Assembly: GCA_033439265.1 (NCBI GenBank) | Contig: JAVTVX010000012.1 | Location: 7,305,001-7,369,000 of the forward strand | DNA: 64,000 nt | Source of the DNA: Dillenia suffruticosa | Lineage: Eukaryota; Streptophyta; Magnoliopsida; Dilleniales; Dilleniaceae | Reading direction: 5' to 3' | Notes under the pieces: model-generated | Databases searched by the model: none | What the model was told of the DNA's origin: nothing | Seen by the model: the letters and a program-made list of their open reading frames with translations, nothing else | Made by a program: the position numbers and the translations under genes | Shown: piece after piece, positions 23,990 through 34,850 of the stretch | How positions within the stretch are numbered: the stretch's first letter is position 1 | Layout of the letters: each line of letters opens with the position of its first letter

Positions 23990-24490
23990 TTAGGCTGCTA
24001 CAGGCGCTGTGCGCATGCGAGCGCCCGCACTGGCGCCTGCCGCTGCTACAGGCGCTGTGCGCATGCGAGCGCCCGCACTGGCGCCTGCCCATGCTCGCGC
24101 GGGCGCCTGCCCTTGCTCGCGCTAGCGCCCGCGAAGGCAGGCACTGCGCGCTGGCAAGCGCGCATGCGAGCGCCTGCCCTTGCTCGCGTTGGCGCCCGCG
24201 TAGGCAGGCGTTGCGCGCATGTGAGTGCCCACACTGGCGCCTGCCCATGCTCGAGCAGGCACCCGCATAGGTTGGCGCCCCGCGCAAGCAGCGCCCATGC
24301 GGGTGCCTGCCCTTGCTCGCACTGGCGCCTGCCCATGCTCGAGTGGGCGCCCGTGTGGGCAGGCGGCCCATGCAAGTAGTTCCCGTGCGGGCGCCGGCGG
24401 GGGCAGGCGCCTAGCAAGCAACGCGCGTGCGGGCGCCCGAAGGGGGCAGGCGCCCAGCACAAGCAGCGCCCGTGCAGGCGCCAGCTTGCT
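23990..24490. repeat. GC-rich minisatellite in CACTA-like element 4 (second)
   Basis: About 500 bp of GC-rich DNA built from diverged units with GCGCCTGCCC, TGCTCGCG and GCATGCGAGCGCC. Because stops are rare in such DNA, five or more long frames overlap on both strands; none resembles a protein. Confidence 0.75.
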
Positions 24491-24545
24491 CAGCTTCCTT
24501 TTATTTATGCTTTATGCAAAAAAAGGTAAAGTGTTGCAAACACCC

Positions 24546-24596
24546 GGATTCGAACCTATGACCAACTAAATTTTTGGGGTGTTAACCATTAATCCA
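24546..24596 (-). other. tRNA-like module in CACTA-like element 4
   Basis: On the minus strand a perfect B box GGTTCGAATCC (24546-24556) and an A-box-like TGGATTAATGG (24586-24596), directly after the GC-rich minisatellite. Same order and orientation as in the other CACTA-like elements. Confidence 0.5.
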
Positions 24597-24834
24597 CAAC
24601 TTTTTTCTTGGGTAAGATTCTCTTTTTTTTTTTTCTTTCTTTCTTTCTTCCTACCAATCTCAAACTGATTAGTTAATTGAGCGATTAGTTTCTGAATTGA
24701 AATGATTCACTTCATCACACAGAGCAAGGCTTACAGACACTTAAATGTAGTAAGTATGTAGTAAATATGTAGTAATTAAGTAGTAAGTGATTTTTTCAAC
24801 AACGTAGCGGTATTGATTTAAAATATAAAAAAAA

Positions 24835-25160
24835 TTGTGACGAATTAAAAATGCGGTAATGAAAAAAAGGGCGGGAGAAAAAACGCCAAAGAAAAAATGG
24901 GCGGGATTTTAAAAATTTGTTTGTGAAAATATTATATCATAAATCCTACACGGTCATCAAAATTTGTCCAATTTTTTCAACAACGTGGCGGTATTGATTT
25001 AAAATATAAAAAAATTTGTTATGAATTAAAAACGCAGTAATGAAAAAAAGGTGGGAGAAAAAACTCCAAAGAAAAAATGGACGGGATTTTAAAAATTTGT
25101 TTGTGAAAAAGTTATATTATAAATTCTGCGCGGTCATCAAAATTTCTCCATTCTTTCACC
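24835..25160. repeat. tandem duplication of about 170 bp
   Basis: The phrases CAACGT(A/G)GCGGTATTGATTT, GAAAAAATGG(G/A)CGGGATTTT and CGGTCATCAAAATTT each occur twice, offset by about 170 bp. Confidence 0.7.
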
Positions 25161-25739
25161 ATCAAAGTTTATTCATTTTCTCTTAAAAGCTCTCCTCCCC
25201 TAACCTATTTAAACCTATGGATGAGTATTGTATGAAAAATCACAACAATTTTAAGAAGAAGAACAAATATCAGTCTGAACAATCTCAATCTCCAAATGTT
25301 ACCAGGTTTTAAAAATAAGCACATTATTTTAGTTTGATATTTAATATTAAAATGCTGTTTTTAATTTTTTATTTTGATCAATTGTGAAGAAATATAGAAA
25401 TCAATACTATCAAGATGTTTTGGATCAAAATGTTTTGGATTCAGATAAAGAAAAGGGCTCTCGGTTAATATTTTCATTTACAATCATAATTTATTATTTA
25501 ATATGTTCAATTTACTATTTACAATGATTTTTGACAGATAAAGATGCCTTCAAACTTGATGAATATTTTTTTTTCGAATATCTCAAAATACATGTAGTTA
25601 TGTGACATATGCCTTTGTTTTTTTTTTGGAAGTAAGTAACCGATATAGATCACTGTAACATGATAAAATAGTAATTTTGGAGTAAGACAATATAAACAAC
25701 ACATGTAGTAACCACGTGGTAATCGATATTAAAACCATG

Positions 25740-25965
25740 TGGTAACCATGGGCATCCACGCTTGTCTGTGTGGGGCAGGAGCGTCCAAGCTCTATGCATG
25801 CCCACGCATGCGTAGGCTCCGCACTCTTGCAAGCAACCGCACGGGTGCCCACGTGCTCTGCATGCCGGCACGCATGCAAGCGCTTGCCCATGCTGTGCGC
25901 ATGGTCTATCGCCCAAACGGGCGCCCGCCTTTGCCCACACAGGCCCCCGCATGCGAGCATACGAT
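25740..25965. repeat. GC-rich block in CACTA-like element 4 (third)
   Basis: CG-rich stretch with GCATGCG and GCGCCCG motifs like the other two blocks. Frames on both strands lack protein likeness. Confidence 0.6.
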
Positions 25966-26527
25966 ATGTCAACCATTATACCAGAAAACACAATTGAGTC
26001 AACCATTATACCACAATGTGATATGTGCTATTCTATTTTCTTTTCTTTTCTTTTCTTTTCTTTCTTCCTAGTTATCTCAACTTCAATTTTTTTTTTATCT
26101 GCTTCTCACTTTTTTTCCCCTTATCTTACTCTAACCTCTATTATTTTTCCTTCATGAGATCTTTTTTTTTTTGTTTTTCTATTCTCATTGAGTTTTTTTA
26201 CTACTATTTTGATATATTCAAACCAATTTATTTGAATGATATTTAAATTGAATATCAATAATGAATTATAATTTATTAATTTTATATATTTTGAATGGTA
26301 AATATTTGTGATTAAATATATAGATTTTTTAAATTATTAATATATTATAATTTAAATTCCATACTCATTCAAAAAACAAAAAATAAGAAAAAAATAAAAC
26401 ACAATTAAATTAATTGAAATAGAATTAATTAAAATAAAAAATGAAAAAATATAATAGCTGAAATATAAATAAAAAAAATTAGATTTAGTGAAATTACAAA
26501 TTACCATTAAGTGCATATGTCGTTTGG

Positions 26528-26647
26528 CATGTGCGGGGGCTTGTGCTAGCATGACGGGCGCCTGATGGTTACTATCCATTTACAACTCATGTGCGGGGGC
26601 CTGTGCTAGCATGACGGGCGCCTGATGGTTACTATCCACTTACAACT
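26528..26647. repeat. 60-bp tandem duplication
   Basis: Two nearly identical 60-bp units starting CATGTGCGGGGGC and ending ATCCA(T/C)TTACAACT. Confidence 0.85.
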
Positions 26648-26689
26648 TACCAGTTAACTATATATCACAAACTTATCACTATATAAATT

Positions 26690-27060
26690 TACTTACTTAC
26701 TTACTAGCTACTTACCACCTATTTACCGCCTACTTACTACCCACTTATCTAGTTAAAACTACGACTATCATAAATTTACTACAACTTACTACTTACTTAC
26801 CATCTACTTACTACCTACTTAAAATTACTACTATCATAAATATACTACAACTTACTACTTACTTACCATCTACTTACTACCATCATAAATTTACTACAAC
26901 TTACTACTTACTTACCATCTACTTACTACCTACTTATCTAGTTAAAATTACTACTATCATAAATTTACTACAACTTACTACTTACTTACCATCTACTTAC
27001 TACCTATTTATCTAGTTAAAACTACTACTATCATAAATTTACTATAACATACCACTCAGA
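26690..27060. repeat. minisatellite of TACTTACTACC-type units
   Basis: About four to five copies of an 80-bp higher-order unit containing TACCATCTACTTACTACC, TATCTAGTTAAAA and CTACTATCATAAATTTACTA, near the right end of CACTA-like element 4. Confidence 0.75.
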
Positions 27061-27544
27061 CTATTTTCAAATATAAAAGTATATGATACAAATATGATAA
27101 CAATTTTATGTTTTAGTGACGTTACAATATATATATTAGTATAAATAGAATTTATACAAACGGTTTGTTCTGACGGTGAGAATTAAATTTAGTTTTAAAA
27201 GACGGTGGAATTTGTATGTTGCCATACATTTAAAACTTATAGAGAAGTAGACAATAAAAAAGATTTATATTGAAACTGTTTTTAAACCGTGTCAAAAAGA
27301 CTATTACATTTACTGACTATAATTTTTAACCATCACAATTGAATATTGTTTTTCAGACAATTGTGTGGTACCTTTACAGACGGTTGCTGAACTTTTCTTC
27401 ACGAACATTTTAGTCTATTGGGAAAGACTTATATTTTTTTGACGATTTTATTAGAAGCCGTCTTTATAAAGTATAAAAACCGTAACTAAAAGTCTCCCAC
27501 CCTAAAAGTTACCGTCGGTATAATACTTTAATTTTGTAGTGAGT

Positions 27545-27597
27545 ATGACTACCTTGCTATGACTTCACTACAGTCACTAGCCCTGCCTTCAGCATTA
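27545..27597 (-). other. plastid 16S rRNA relic, right piece
   Basis: Continues the piece at 19566-19615. On the plus strand TTCACTACAGTCACTAGCCC and CTGCCTTCAGCAT match the complement of plastid 16S rRNA just inside its 3' end. Likeness stops near 27597. The total relic is about 100 bp. Confidence 0.8.
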
Positions 27598-27689
27598 AAA
27601 TTTCTTTTAATAACCTAAACCAAAATTAAATTCATAATTATAAAATTACAAATTATCGAGTTAAGTTAGTAGTATCAATTCTTAAAGTC

Positions 27690-27835
27690 CTCAAGATTAT
27701 CTCAGTGGAAAAAGGTAGTGCTCCTAGATGGTGAGATCTAGGGCCATGCCTTCTTGGGAAAACATTATTTGATTAGGCAATCAACATGTTCATAATAAGT
27801 TAATTCCTTACCGTTCAAACAAATATAAAAAGAAA
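27690..27835 (+). mobile_element. possible tRNA-derived SINE (second family), decayed
   Basis: ATTATCTCAGTGG resembles a tRNA A box region and GAGATCTAGGGCCATGCC a decayed B box, followed by CAATCAACATG. A stretch at about 31865-31985 shares CAATCAACA(T/C)G and a CCTCA(A/T)G start. No target duplication seen. Confidence 0.3.
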
Positions 27836-27949
27836 AGATACATGCATATATTACTTATCGGTATAAAGAGACTTCAAATTTTATTTTTATCTTCCTTTAG
27901 TTAATCATTAAACAAACTGTTAAATCTTTTCTTGTTGTATTTGTGAATT

Positions 27950-28835
27950 TTTGTAAAAGGGGGAATCCCTATTTGATGAATAGGTGAGAGCCTTGCCTTT
28001 CAAGGCAGGAAGTTTGTTGAAGAGGGTTAAACCACAAAAGGGAAGGCTTGAAGCCTTTTCAGCATAGGGAACTCAAAGTCTAAAGTGGTGAAAGAGGCAA
28101 ATGACAATTTAGAGATAACAAGTAGAAAAGCCTATCAACATCTCACACTGCTTCTCACCAAAGAAATTCAATAGAGCTTTTTATCCTCAAAGTTGGTGTA
28201 GATGTTTTGGGAGAAAAAAACCAATTTGGATCAAGTGATAGAGTAGGTTTCAATAGTAGTGAACCCAAAGACATGGCCATGGAGGGAAGGACCATGAGGG
28301 TGGGGTGGACAAATTCTACAGATGGTAGGACTACAAAAATCACAAACAAATTTAAGGTAACTACTGAGAATACGTTGCCTTCCTTTTCAAATAATGAACA
28401 AGAAATCCATTTGGGGAAAGAGTGGAAGGCGATGTGTGCAACTAGCTAGAGCCCGACAAATGAGAAGAAAAAGAATGTGACTTTATTGAAGTTGTACCCG
28501 GCAATGTAAGAAGCAAAGACACTATGGTGGAGAACTCAGAGTTGAATGAAATAAGAAGCCAAAGAGGGGTGATTTTAAAACAAACTCTAAAATGGTGGAT
28601 CAGCTCCAGCTAGCCAAATGAGAATTTTAGTTGGAATTGTCGAGCCCTAGGGTACAACCAGACAATTCAATCTTTGGTTTTGTCGGTTTCCCAAATGGTT
28701 TGGGGGTTGACATAGTGTGTTTTGGTGGAAGATTGGCTTTCTTTTGGCACCACAGATGAGTCACGAGATCAATGCTCAATTTTTTTGGATGGTCTTGATC
28801 CATCAATTTTGCTTTTCTATTATCATTTATCATTT
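27950..28835 (+). pseudogene. LINE (L1-type) fragment: ORF1 end and start of ORF2 endonuclease
   Basis: At about 28619-28690 the sequence encodes, across a one-base frameshift, MRILV then WNCRALGYNQTIQSL, the start of plant L1 ORF2 endonuclease. The stretch before it (28200-28450 open, then broken) would be the end of ORF1, but I see no clear zinc knuckle. Likeness fades within 200 bp, so reverse transcriptase is missing. Confidence 0.5.
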
Positions 28836-29860
28836 ATTTAATACCTATATATTAGTGTCATTTAGGGTTATGATCAAATCTTATGTATTCAAAAATTTTC
28901 AAAAAATAAAACATTTTGAATAATGACAATCCATCTCATGGATTTCAATAAGTATGTTATGGTAGAATGACTTGATTCAATAAATTTTTATCCCGTGAAT
29001 ATTGATAATACAAAGTTGGTGGCATGGATTATTGATCATCCAAAATTTATTTGCGAGAATTTGACCCTTATTCAACTAATAAACAGTCACAAATCCATTG
29101 AAGCCCATAATATGCATGAGTATTATAATCAAATGATGATCATCCAAAAAAATTTTAAAATGATAAAATTTGATCATAATTTTACGGTGACTGCCAATCC
29201 ATATGAAGAGAGATGTCTTTGTATCATCAATTCTTACTAAATGGCTTATGATCAAATCCCAATCATAAGGTAAATTATGACCAAATCCTGATCATCAATT
29301 CTACATTAATATGGCAAGATTTGATCCTATATTCAATAACCACGAATTCAGACAAAGGGAGATATCTTTGGATCATCAATTGTTACAAAAATGAGATTTA
29401 GTGAGGTCATGTAATAATCTACGTTGCACCAAAACGTAAATGGAAATGAATACAAAATAATATAGGAAAATAATATTTTGTAAGTATACGGGATAAAAAA
29501 TATAGATAAATGTATAAATATAAAAAATATAAAAATTTTTATGTAAATATTCATTATTTTATAGAAATAATAAAATAACCATATTTTATTATAAAAATTT
29601 AAAATAATCTCACATTTAATTATTAATTATAAGATAAATAATATAAAAAATTCATTAAATATGAAAGATTATATAAATATAAAAATAATAGAATATTAGT
29701 GTAAATATTAATTAATTTAGTATTTTGAAAATAGAAATAATAAAACATTAGTGTTGAAAAAGTTTCCATATATCATGGTTACAAAACAATGAAATGACAG
29801 GTTAGGTAAGATTTTTTAAAATTTTTAATATTTCTTTTCATTTCACCTGCCAAAAAGGAG
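28836..29860. other. AT-rich intergenic DNA
   Basis: Contains repeated phrases such as GATCATCAATT and ATGACCAAATC/ATGATCAAATC (about 28870-29380), suggesting an old unclassified repeat. No gene is visible. Confidence 0.4.
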
Positions 29861-29872
29861 AAGAGTTCTGTC

Positions 29873-29879
29873 TATAAAA
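29873..29879 (+). promoter_or_regulatory. TATA box of the glucanase pseudogene
   Basis: TATAAAA lies about 100 bases before the signal-peptide ATG at 29977, an ordinary plant spacing. Confidence 0.45.
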
Positions 29880-29976
29880 TCGAATACCTATGGCCAATGA
29901 CTCATCCCCACATCTTGAATCTATCATTCAAATCCATCTTTCATCACCGAAATTCGTATTTCATTTTTCCAAAGTG

Positions 29977-31206
29977 ATGGCACAGGGACATATTCTAGCC
30001 TCATTAATACTATGCTTGCTATGCACAATGCATAGCCCAAAAATTGAAGGCCGAATAGATATTGGAGTTAACTATGGTATGCAAGGAGACAACCTACCTT
30101 CTCCACTGGAAGTGATTGAGATGTTCTAAAGGTACAACATTGGCAAAATCCGTCTATTCGAGCCTGTCCATGAGGTACTAGAAGCCTTAAGAGGGAAACA
30201 AATTGATGTTATACTAGGAACGAGGAATGAAGACATACCCATACTTGCATCCAGTCGGGAGAATGCCCAAGCATGGTTCAATACAAATCTCCAACCTTAT
30301 ATTGCCGACATGAACATTCCATACATAACTGTAGGGAACGAGGTAATGTTGAAACTTTTGTTTTTGTAATTGTTGTTGTTCATTTCTTTCTTTTTGGAGT
30401 GGAGTTGTCCTATATAATTTACATCATAAACACTAATATTCATTTAAAATTTTAATCTTCTAAGTATAAAATCAATGATGTATATATATACAAATCACTT
30501 TACTCTCGAGGATCACTCATCTCCACCATCGACACTCTCATAACATGTTAAATTTTATGTCGGACTAACTCAAGAAATTGCAACAGGTAATTCCTGGAGA
30601 GTTTGCAGCGTCTGTACTGCCGGCAGTCCAAAACATCCAAGAGATTCTAAAAGCAAATGGTCTAGGTGGCATGAGGGCCACAACTGTGGTTCATCAAGAG
30701 GTTTTTGGTGCTAGTTATCCACCCTCTACTGCTGCATTTTCAGACACATCAATTGGGATCATGACAGATATTTGCAAGTACTTGGAATCACAAAGTGCAC
30801 CGCTTCTAGTCAATGTGTATCCTTACTTTGCCTATGCACAGGACCCTGTCAATGTTCACTTAGACTATGCGCAATTCACTGCAACTGAACCTATTGTCAG
30901 GGATGGAAATTTGAGCTATACCAATCTTCTTGATGCCGTATTGGATGGATTTTTTGGGCAATGGAAAAAGTGGGTGTAACCAATATGCATTTGGTGGTTG
31001 CAGAGAGCGGATGGCCTTCTGTTGGCTTTGGTAACTTCACAACTTCAGATCTTGCCGCAACCTACAATAAGAATTTCATGAATCATGTTCTAAGTCACTG
31101 TGGGACTCCGAAGAAACCAGGACAAGACATTGAAGGGTTTATTTTTACTATGTTTAATGAGAACCAAAAGCCATCAGGGACTGAGCAAAATTTTGGATTG
31201 TTCTAA
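29977..31206 (+). pseudogene. beta-1,3-glucanase (glycosyl hydrolase family 17) pseudogene, two exons
   Basis: The family cuts beta-1,3-glucan such as callose or fungal wall glucan and is secreted. Exon 1 (29977-30342) codes a signal peptide (MAQGHILASLILCLL) and IGVNYGMQGDNLPSP, with the proton-donor Glu in TVGNE at its end. A 244-bp GT-AG intron (30343-30586) sits where the family's intron often lies, and exon 2 begins VIPGEFAASVLP. The nucleophile Glu is in VVAESGWPS (about 31000). Lesions: TAA at 30127-30129 (apparently AAA to TAA, before RYNIGKIRLFEP), a frameshift near 30955-30965, and a TAA at 31204-31206 just before DKSPVYNVF. The gene is therefore dead although catalytic residues remain. 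It lies between two halves of a copia element. Confidence 0.88.
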
Positions 31207-32380
31207 CTGGACAAGAGTCCTGTTTATAATGTGTTTTAAAGATGGGAGTATTGCATTTTCTTTAGATAGATTTAAGAGTTTTAGCTTCAAGGTGTTGCAA
31301 GGGCAAACACCGCAAATAAATAAAATTCTTGTTCAATTTTTACCATCAAGAAATTGAATGAAAGTAAAAACGAACTAGCATCGAGTGATTCTCTTAAATT
31401 GATAGTTTCTAATAGGAATATATGACTCATCTTCCCTCTCCCCTGATATCAAGTTTACCAATTCATTCAAGACTATTTTTTGAAAAGAAATACTAAATTT
31501 GGATTGGTTATAAGAACAAATTTATACACCAAAACCATTTAAATTCATACTTTTAAAATTCATAATATTACCATAAAAAATGACTAAATTTATCGAGTTA
31601 AGGAGTAACATGAACCATACTTAGGCAAGAGAATTGGTAATCAATTGTTTTTTTTGTTACTATATTAATCGGTATCTGAATTTATATTCTGACTAATCTG
31701 GTTTGAGACTTGCAGTGGTTCATATAAGAGAGCTACCCTCCTAACGTTGTTTTTTTATACTCAAATCGCGAGTCGAATTCGAAAACTTGTTTAAGAGATC
31801 TAGTGTCGTATTCCATTAGCTCAACCATCTGTTGGTATAATCAATTGCGTCATTACCAGCAAAAGAAAATCCTCATGGGCGGTTCCCAGTAGACAAATGG
31901 GACTTAGGGCTATTGCCCTCCAAAAACATTTTATCCATGAGACAATCAACACGCTATTCATAGTGAGTTTATCCATTATTAGAGAAAGAAAGATGAAAAA
32001 ATAAATAAATTTATGGATACATCACTCAGCAATGAATGCAAACTTTAGAATGTATTATTATCTTTTTAAGGTTAAGTTTGTTGAAAATCATAAATTAAGC
32101 CCAGGTGGGGGGAATATCTAGCAATAGAAAGCCGAAGAGAGTAGAATATGGCCTACAGGCTAACCGGTTCATGCACTGGTTTACCTCTTGATACACTTGT
32201 GGTCTATTTCCACCCAAATATGAGTAACCCCCGGGCTGCGGGTGTTAAGAGAAAATAAAAATTTTATACGGTGTAATAAATATATTTAAAAAATTATAAA
32301 TTAAACCATTTTAATTTTTTTTGGATTGGTGACATATCTTATAAGATTTATTAAACTCTTGCATAATATATATCATACAC
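31207..32380. other. intergenic DNA after the glucanase pseudogene
   Basis: Holds a possible decayed SINE (about 31865-31990) and AT-rich DNA. No gene is visible. Confidence 0.45.
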
Positions 32381-33002
32381 ACATGCACATATATAAGTAA
32401 AATCACATGGATATTTCAAGAAAGATAGAACTAAAAAATTCATCTTTACACATGATTTTCAAAAAAATAGAGAAATTGATGTGCAAGAAATCTGATTAAG
32501 TGAGAATTTAATAGATTTATTTACCAAAATACTACCGATTGCTGTTTTTAGAATATGAATTGGATCCGCTTAAATATTTTAAGGGATAATCTCAATAGTG
32601 GGAGCAAGTATGTATATTGTCTAACATTTTGAATAGTGGATATTTTTTTCTTAACTATGATTTTTTTTTGCTGGATTTTTCCTAGTAAGGTTTTAATGAC
32701 ACTTATTCTCTACATAATTGACATCCAAGGAGGAGTGTTTTAAATTTTAGAAAATTTGGATGTATATCTATAAAACATTTAATATATGACACATATATAT
32801 TTAACATATGGATAACTACCGGTTTTTGGCTTTCTTGATAACCTTTAGCTTTTGAGATTTTGAGCTTCTTTTTTGGTTTTCTTGGTGACTTTAACTTTTT
32901 AGATTTTTGGATTTTCTTCATGACTCTTAACTTTTGAGTTGTCACATGGCTACTATTTATTTTTCTATCAAGTGTTTATATAAAGATCCCCTATAATTTC
33001 AT
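32381..33002 (+). mobile_element. second copia element, 3' end and truncated 3' LTR
   Basis: Pieces of the RNase H end are readable: FTHDFQKNREIDVQEI, then ENLIDLFTKILP (about 32440-32540), with stops. GGATTTTTCCTAGTAAGG and the purine tract CCAAGGAGGAG precede an LTR starting TGTTTTAAATTT at 32736. The LTR carries a TATA box (TATATAAAG, about 32977) and breaks off some 20 bases after it, where the first copia resumes. The remaining LTR is missing. Confidence 0.65.
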
Positions 33003-34850
33003 TTGAACACAAAAATAATAGACCGCGAGCATACAAACGATATGATCACTAAAATTGAGTCTTGTAATATTACGTTGTTTCAAAATGATTTTCTTAAAAG
33101 AAGTGAAATCGATTATAACTTTATCTTTCATAAGATGGATGAATTTAATGATTTAGTTAAGTCCAGTGGCGGGACTCAAAAATCCATTACGAGTCTTGGT
33201 CCCAATAGGAGTGATCCATCTAGAGGTGAATAGGTTTTCCTTTCTCATAGGAGCAGTCGGGGATACGTACCTGGACATCATTTCTAGATTGAGGGTGAGA
33301 CCTTTATTGTGACTCTGGAGGATGATGAGGAGCCCAAAATGGTCTAGGAGGCTCTTGAGAATTCTACGAAAGACTATTGGTTGAAGGCTATGGATAAAGA
33401 GATGGAATCAATAAGAATCGACAAGATTTGTAACCTAGTTGATTTGTCTGAGGGTAGAAAGACCATTGAAAACAAGTGGTTTTTCAAAATCAAGAGAAAG
33501 GTTAATGGATTGATGGAGAGGTATAGAGTCTGTCTGGTAGTCAAGGGTTATATTCAAATTAAGAGCATAAACTATGAGGAGATTTTCTCCCTAATAGTCA
33601 AATTTAATTCAATCCGTTTACTTTTAGTGATTGTGGCAAATATGAATCTGGAATTATACCAGATGGATGTCAAGATTGCCATCTTAAATGGAATTTTGGA
33701 TGAGAAGATCTATATAGTGCAGCCATCTAGTTTTGTTCCTATGTGTTAGGAGGATAAGATTTATCGATTTCTGAAGTCGATATGTGGCCTTAAGTAATCA
33801 TCAAAGTAATTGTATATGAAATTTCACGAGAATGTGATATTTAATGGTGTTGTGATGATTAAGGAAAATCATTACGTATATTTGATACATTCTTCTGACT
33901 CCCTTGTGATCGTATCCTTATATGTGAATAATATTTTGTTGGATGGGAATAACAGAGAGTATCTGATGATCATCAAATCGTGGTTATCATCGAGTTTTGA
34001 TATTAAGGATATGGGTGAGATCATTCAAGATCGGTGTTGGCTCTTTCACAAGAATCCCACATCAGGAAGGTTCTTGAGCATTTTTGGATGAGCGATTATA
34101 ATCCAATAGATACTCATATCGTTAAAAGTGAGGGTTTGAATCTTGACATGTGTCCTAAGATTCAAAAAGAGATAAGGAAGATATGTACAATCCCTTATAG
34201 CAGTGCAATGGGCAGTCTAATATATGTAATGTTGTGTACATGATCAGACATTTGTTTTACAACCGGTCTGATGAGTAGATATCAATCGAATCCCGGAAGA
34301 AGTCATTGGAGAGCAATGAAAAGGATTTTGTGATATCTCAAGAGAATTGTAGGCTCCCTTTTTGTATTATGGAAGATGTGATTTGAGACTCGTTGGGTAT
34401 TTAGACGTTGATTGGGGTAGTGATCTGGATGGACGTAAATCGATATCAGATTTTTCTATCTTGCTCAATGGTGGTGCCAATCTTGGAGTAGTAAGAAGCA
34501 AATGTACGTCTCTCTATTTACGATGAAGGCTAAGTTTGTGGCATGCTCAGTGGCAATTCAGGAAAGTGTTTGACTCTGGAAATTTTTGGATGACTTGGGG
34601 GTTGTGACAGATAGTGGGAAGGCAGTGATAATTTATTGTGATAATAAGACTGCTATTGTTTACATCTGAAACCCTAAATATCATAGTAGGACTAAACACA
34701 TTGATACAAATACTATTTCATGAGAGACATTTTCGAAAAATTTGAAGTGACCGTCAAATACATTTCTACAAACGGCATATTGGCTAATCCTTTCACCAAA
34801 CCCATTACAAGAGATTTTTTTGATAGGATATAGGGAATCATTGAGTTTAC
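33003..34850 (+). pseudogene. copia reverse transcriptase and RNase H, broken
   Basis: Continues the first copia element. 33003-33233 covers the integrase-RT linker (ITLFQNDFLKRSEI). 33381-33749 is the N-terminal half of reverse transcriptase (RKTIENKWFFKIKRK, VKGYIQ, LYQMDVKIAILNG, the first catalytic Asp). 33820-33960 should hold the YVDD box but reads YVNN (VSLYVNNILL), so the catalytic Asp pair is lost. RNase H traces follow (YCDNKTAIVY, about 34640; TNTYFMR-like stretch after it). Several stops and shifts. Confidence 0.78.

Larger units (their letters stand above)
23030..25400 (+). pseudogene. duplicated leader and first-exon-like pieces in CACTA-like element 4
   Basis: A leader with GCGGGAGAAAAA and CTTCTCCCCAAACTC, then a short AT-poor stretch starting near GGATGAACATTATACGAAGA and ending CCCAG followed by GTTTTAAAA, occurs at about 23050-23490. 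A related version is at 24840-25310, starting GGATGAGTATTGTATG and ending ACCAG|GTTTTAAAA. Both look like a 5' UTR, a short first exon and a splice donor, with a possible second exon near 25380-25470. They could be remains of the element's own gene or a captured host gene; I do not recognise the product. Confidence 0.35.
19616..27541. mobile_element. CACTA-like element 4, 7.9 kb, non-autonomous
   Basis: It begins CACTACAAAACAAGCG at 19616 and ends AATTTTGTAGTG at 27541. A perfect 3-bp duplication AGT flanks it (19613-19615 and 27542-27544), as CACTA elements make. The target is a plastid 16S relic that rejoins exactly if the element and one AGT are removed, so both borders are firm. Subterminal regions contain GACGG/CCGTC motifs. 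The inside has GGTTAC repeats, three GC-rich blocks, a tRNA-like module, several tandem repeats and broken exon-like pieces, but no recognisable transposase. Confidence 0.85.
18931..33002. other. 14-kb insert splitting the copia element
   Basis: The copia polyprotein frame stops around TTTTAACAAAAATAATGGA (about 18927-18945) and resumes around TTGAACACAAAAATAATAGA (about 33003-33022). These two borders are themselves similar, like an old imperfect target duplication. The insert holds LTR fragments, a plastid 16S relic, CACTA-like element 4, a LINE fragment, a glucanase pseudogene and the 3' end of a second copia. How so much, including a host gene, entered a copia element is unclear. Confidence 0.5.

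Noticed and set aside
23964-24569. Five overlapping frames of 112-138 codons in the GC-rich block
   Set aside because: Low-complexity minisatellite; frames are open on both strands at once and lack any protein likeness.
26025-26246. Small hydrophobic protein with Phe/Leu-rich membrane segments
   Set aside because: It is a T-rich stretch in CACTA-like element 4; any T-rich DNA yields Phe/Leu/Ser text.
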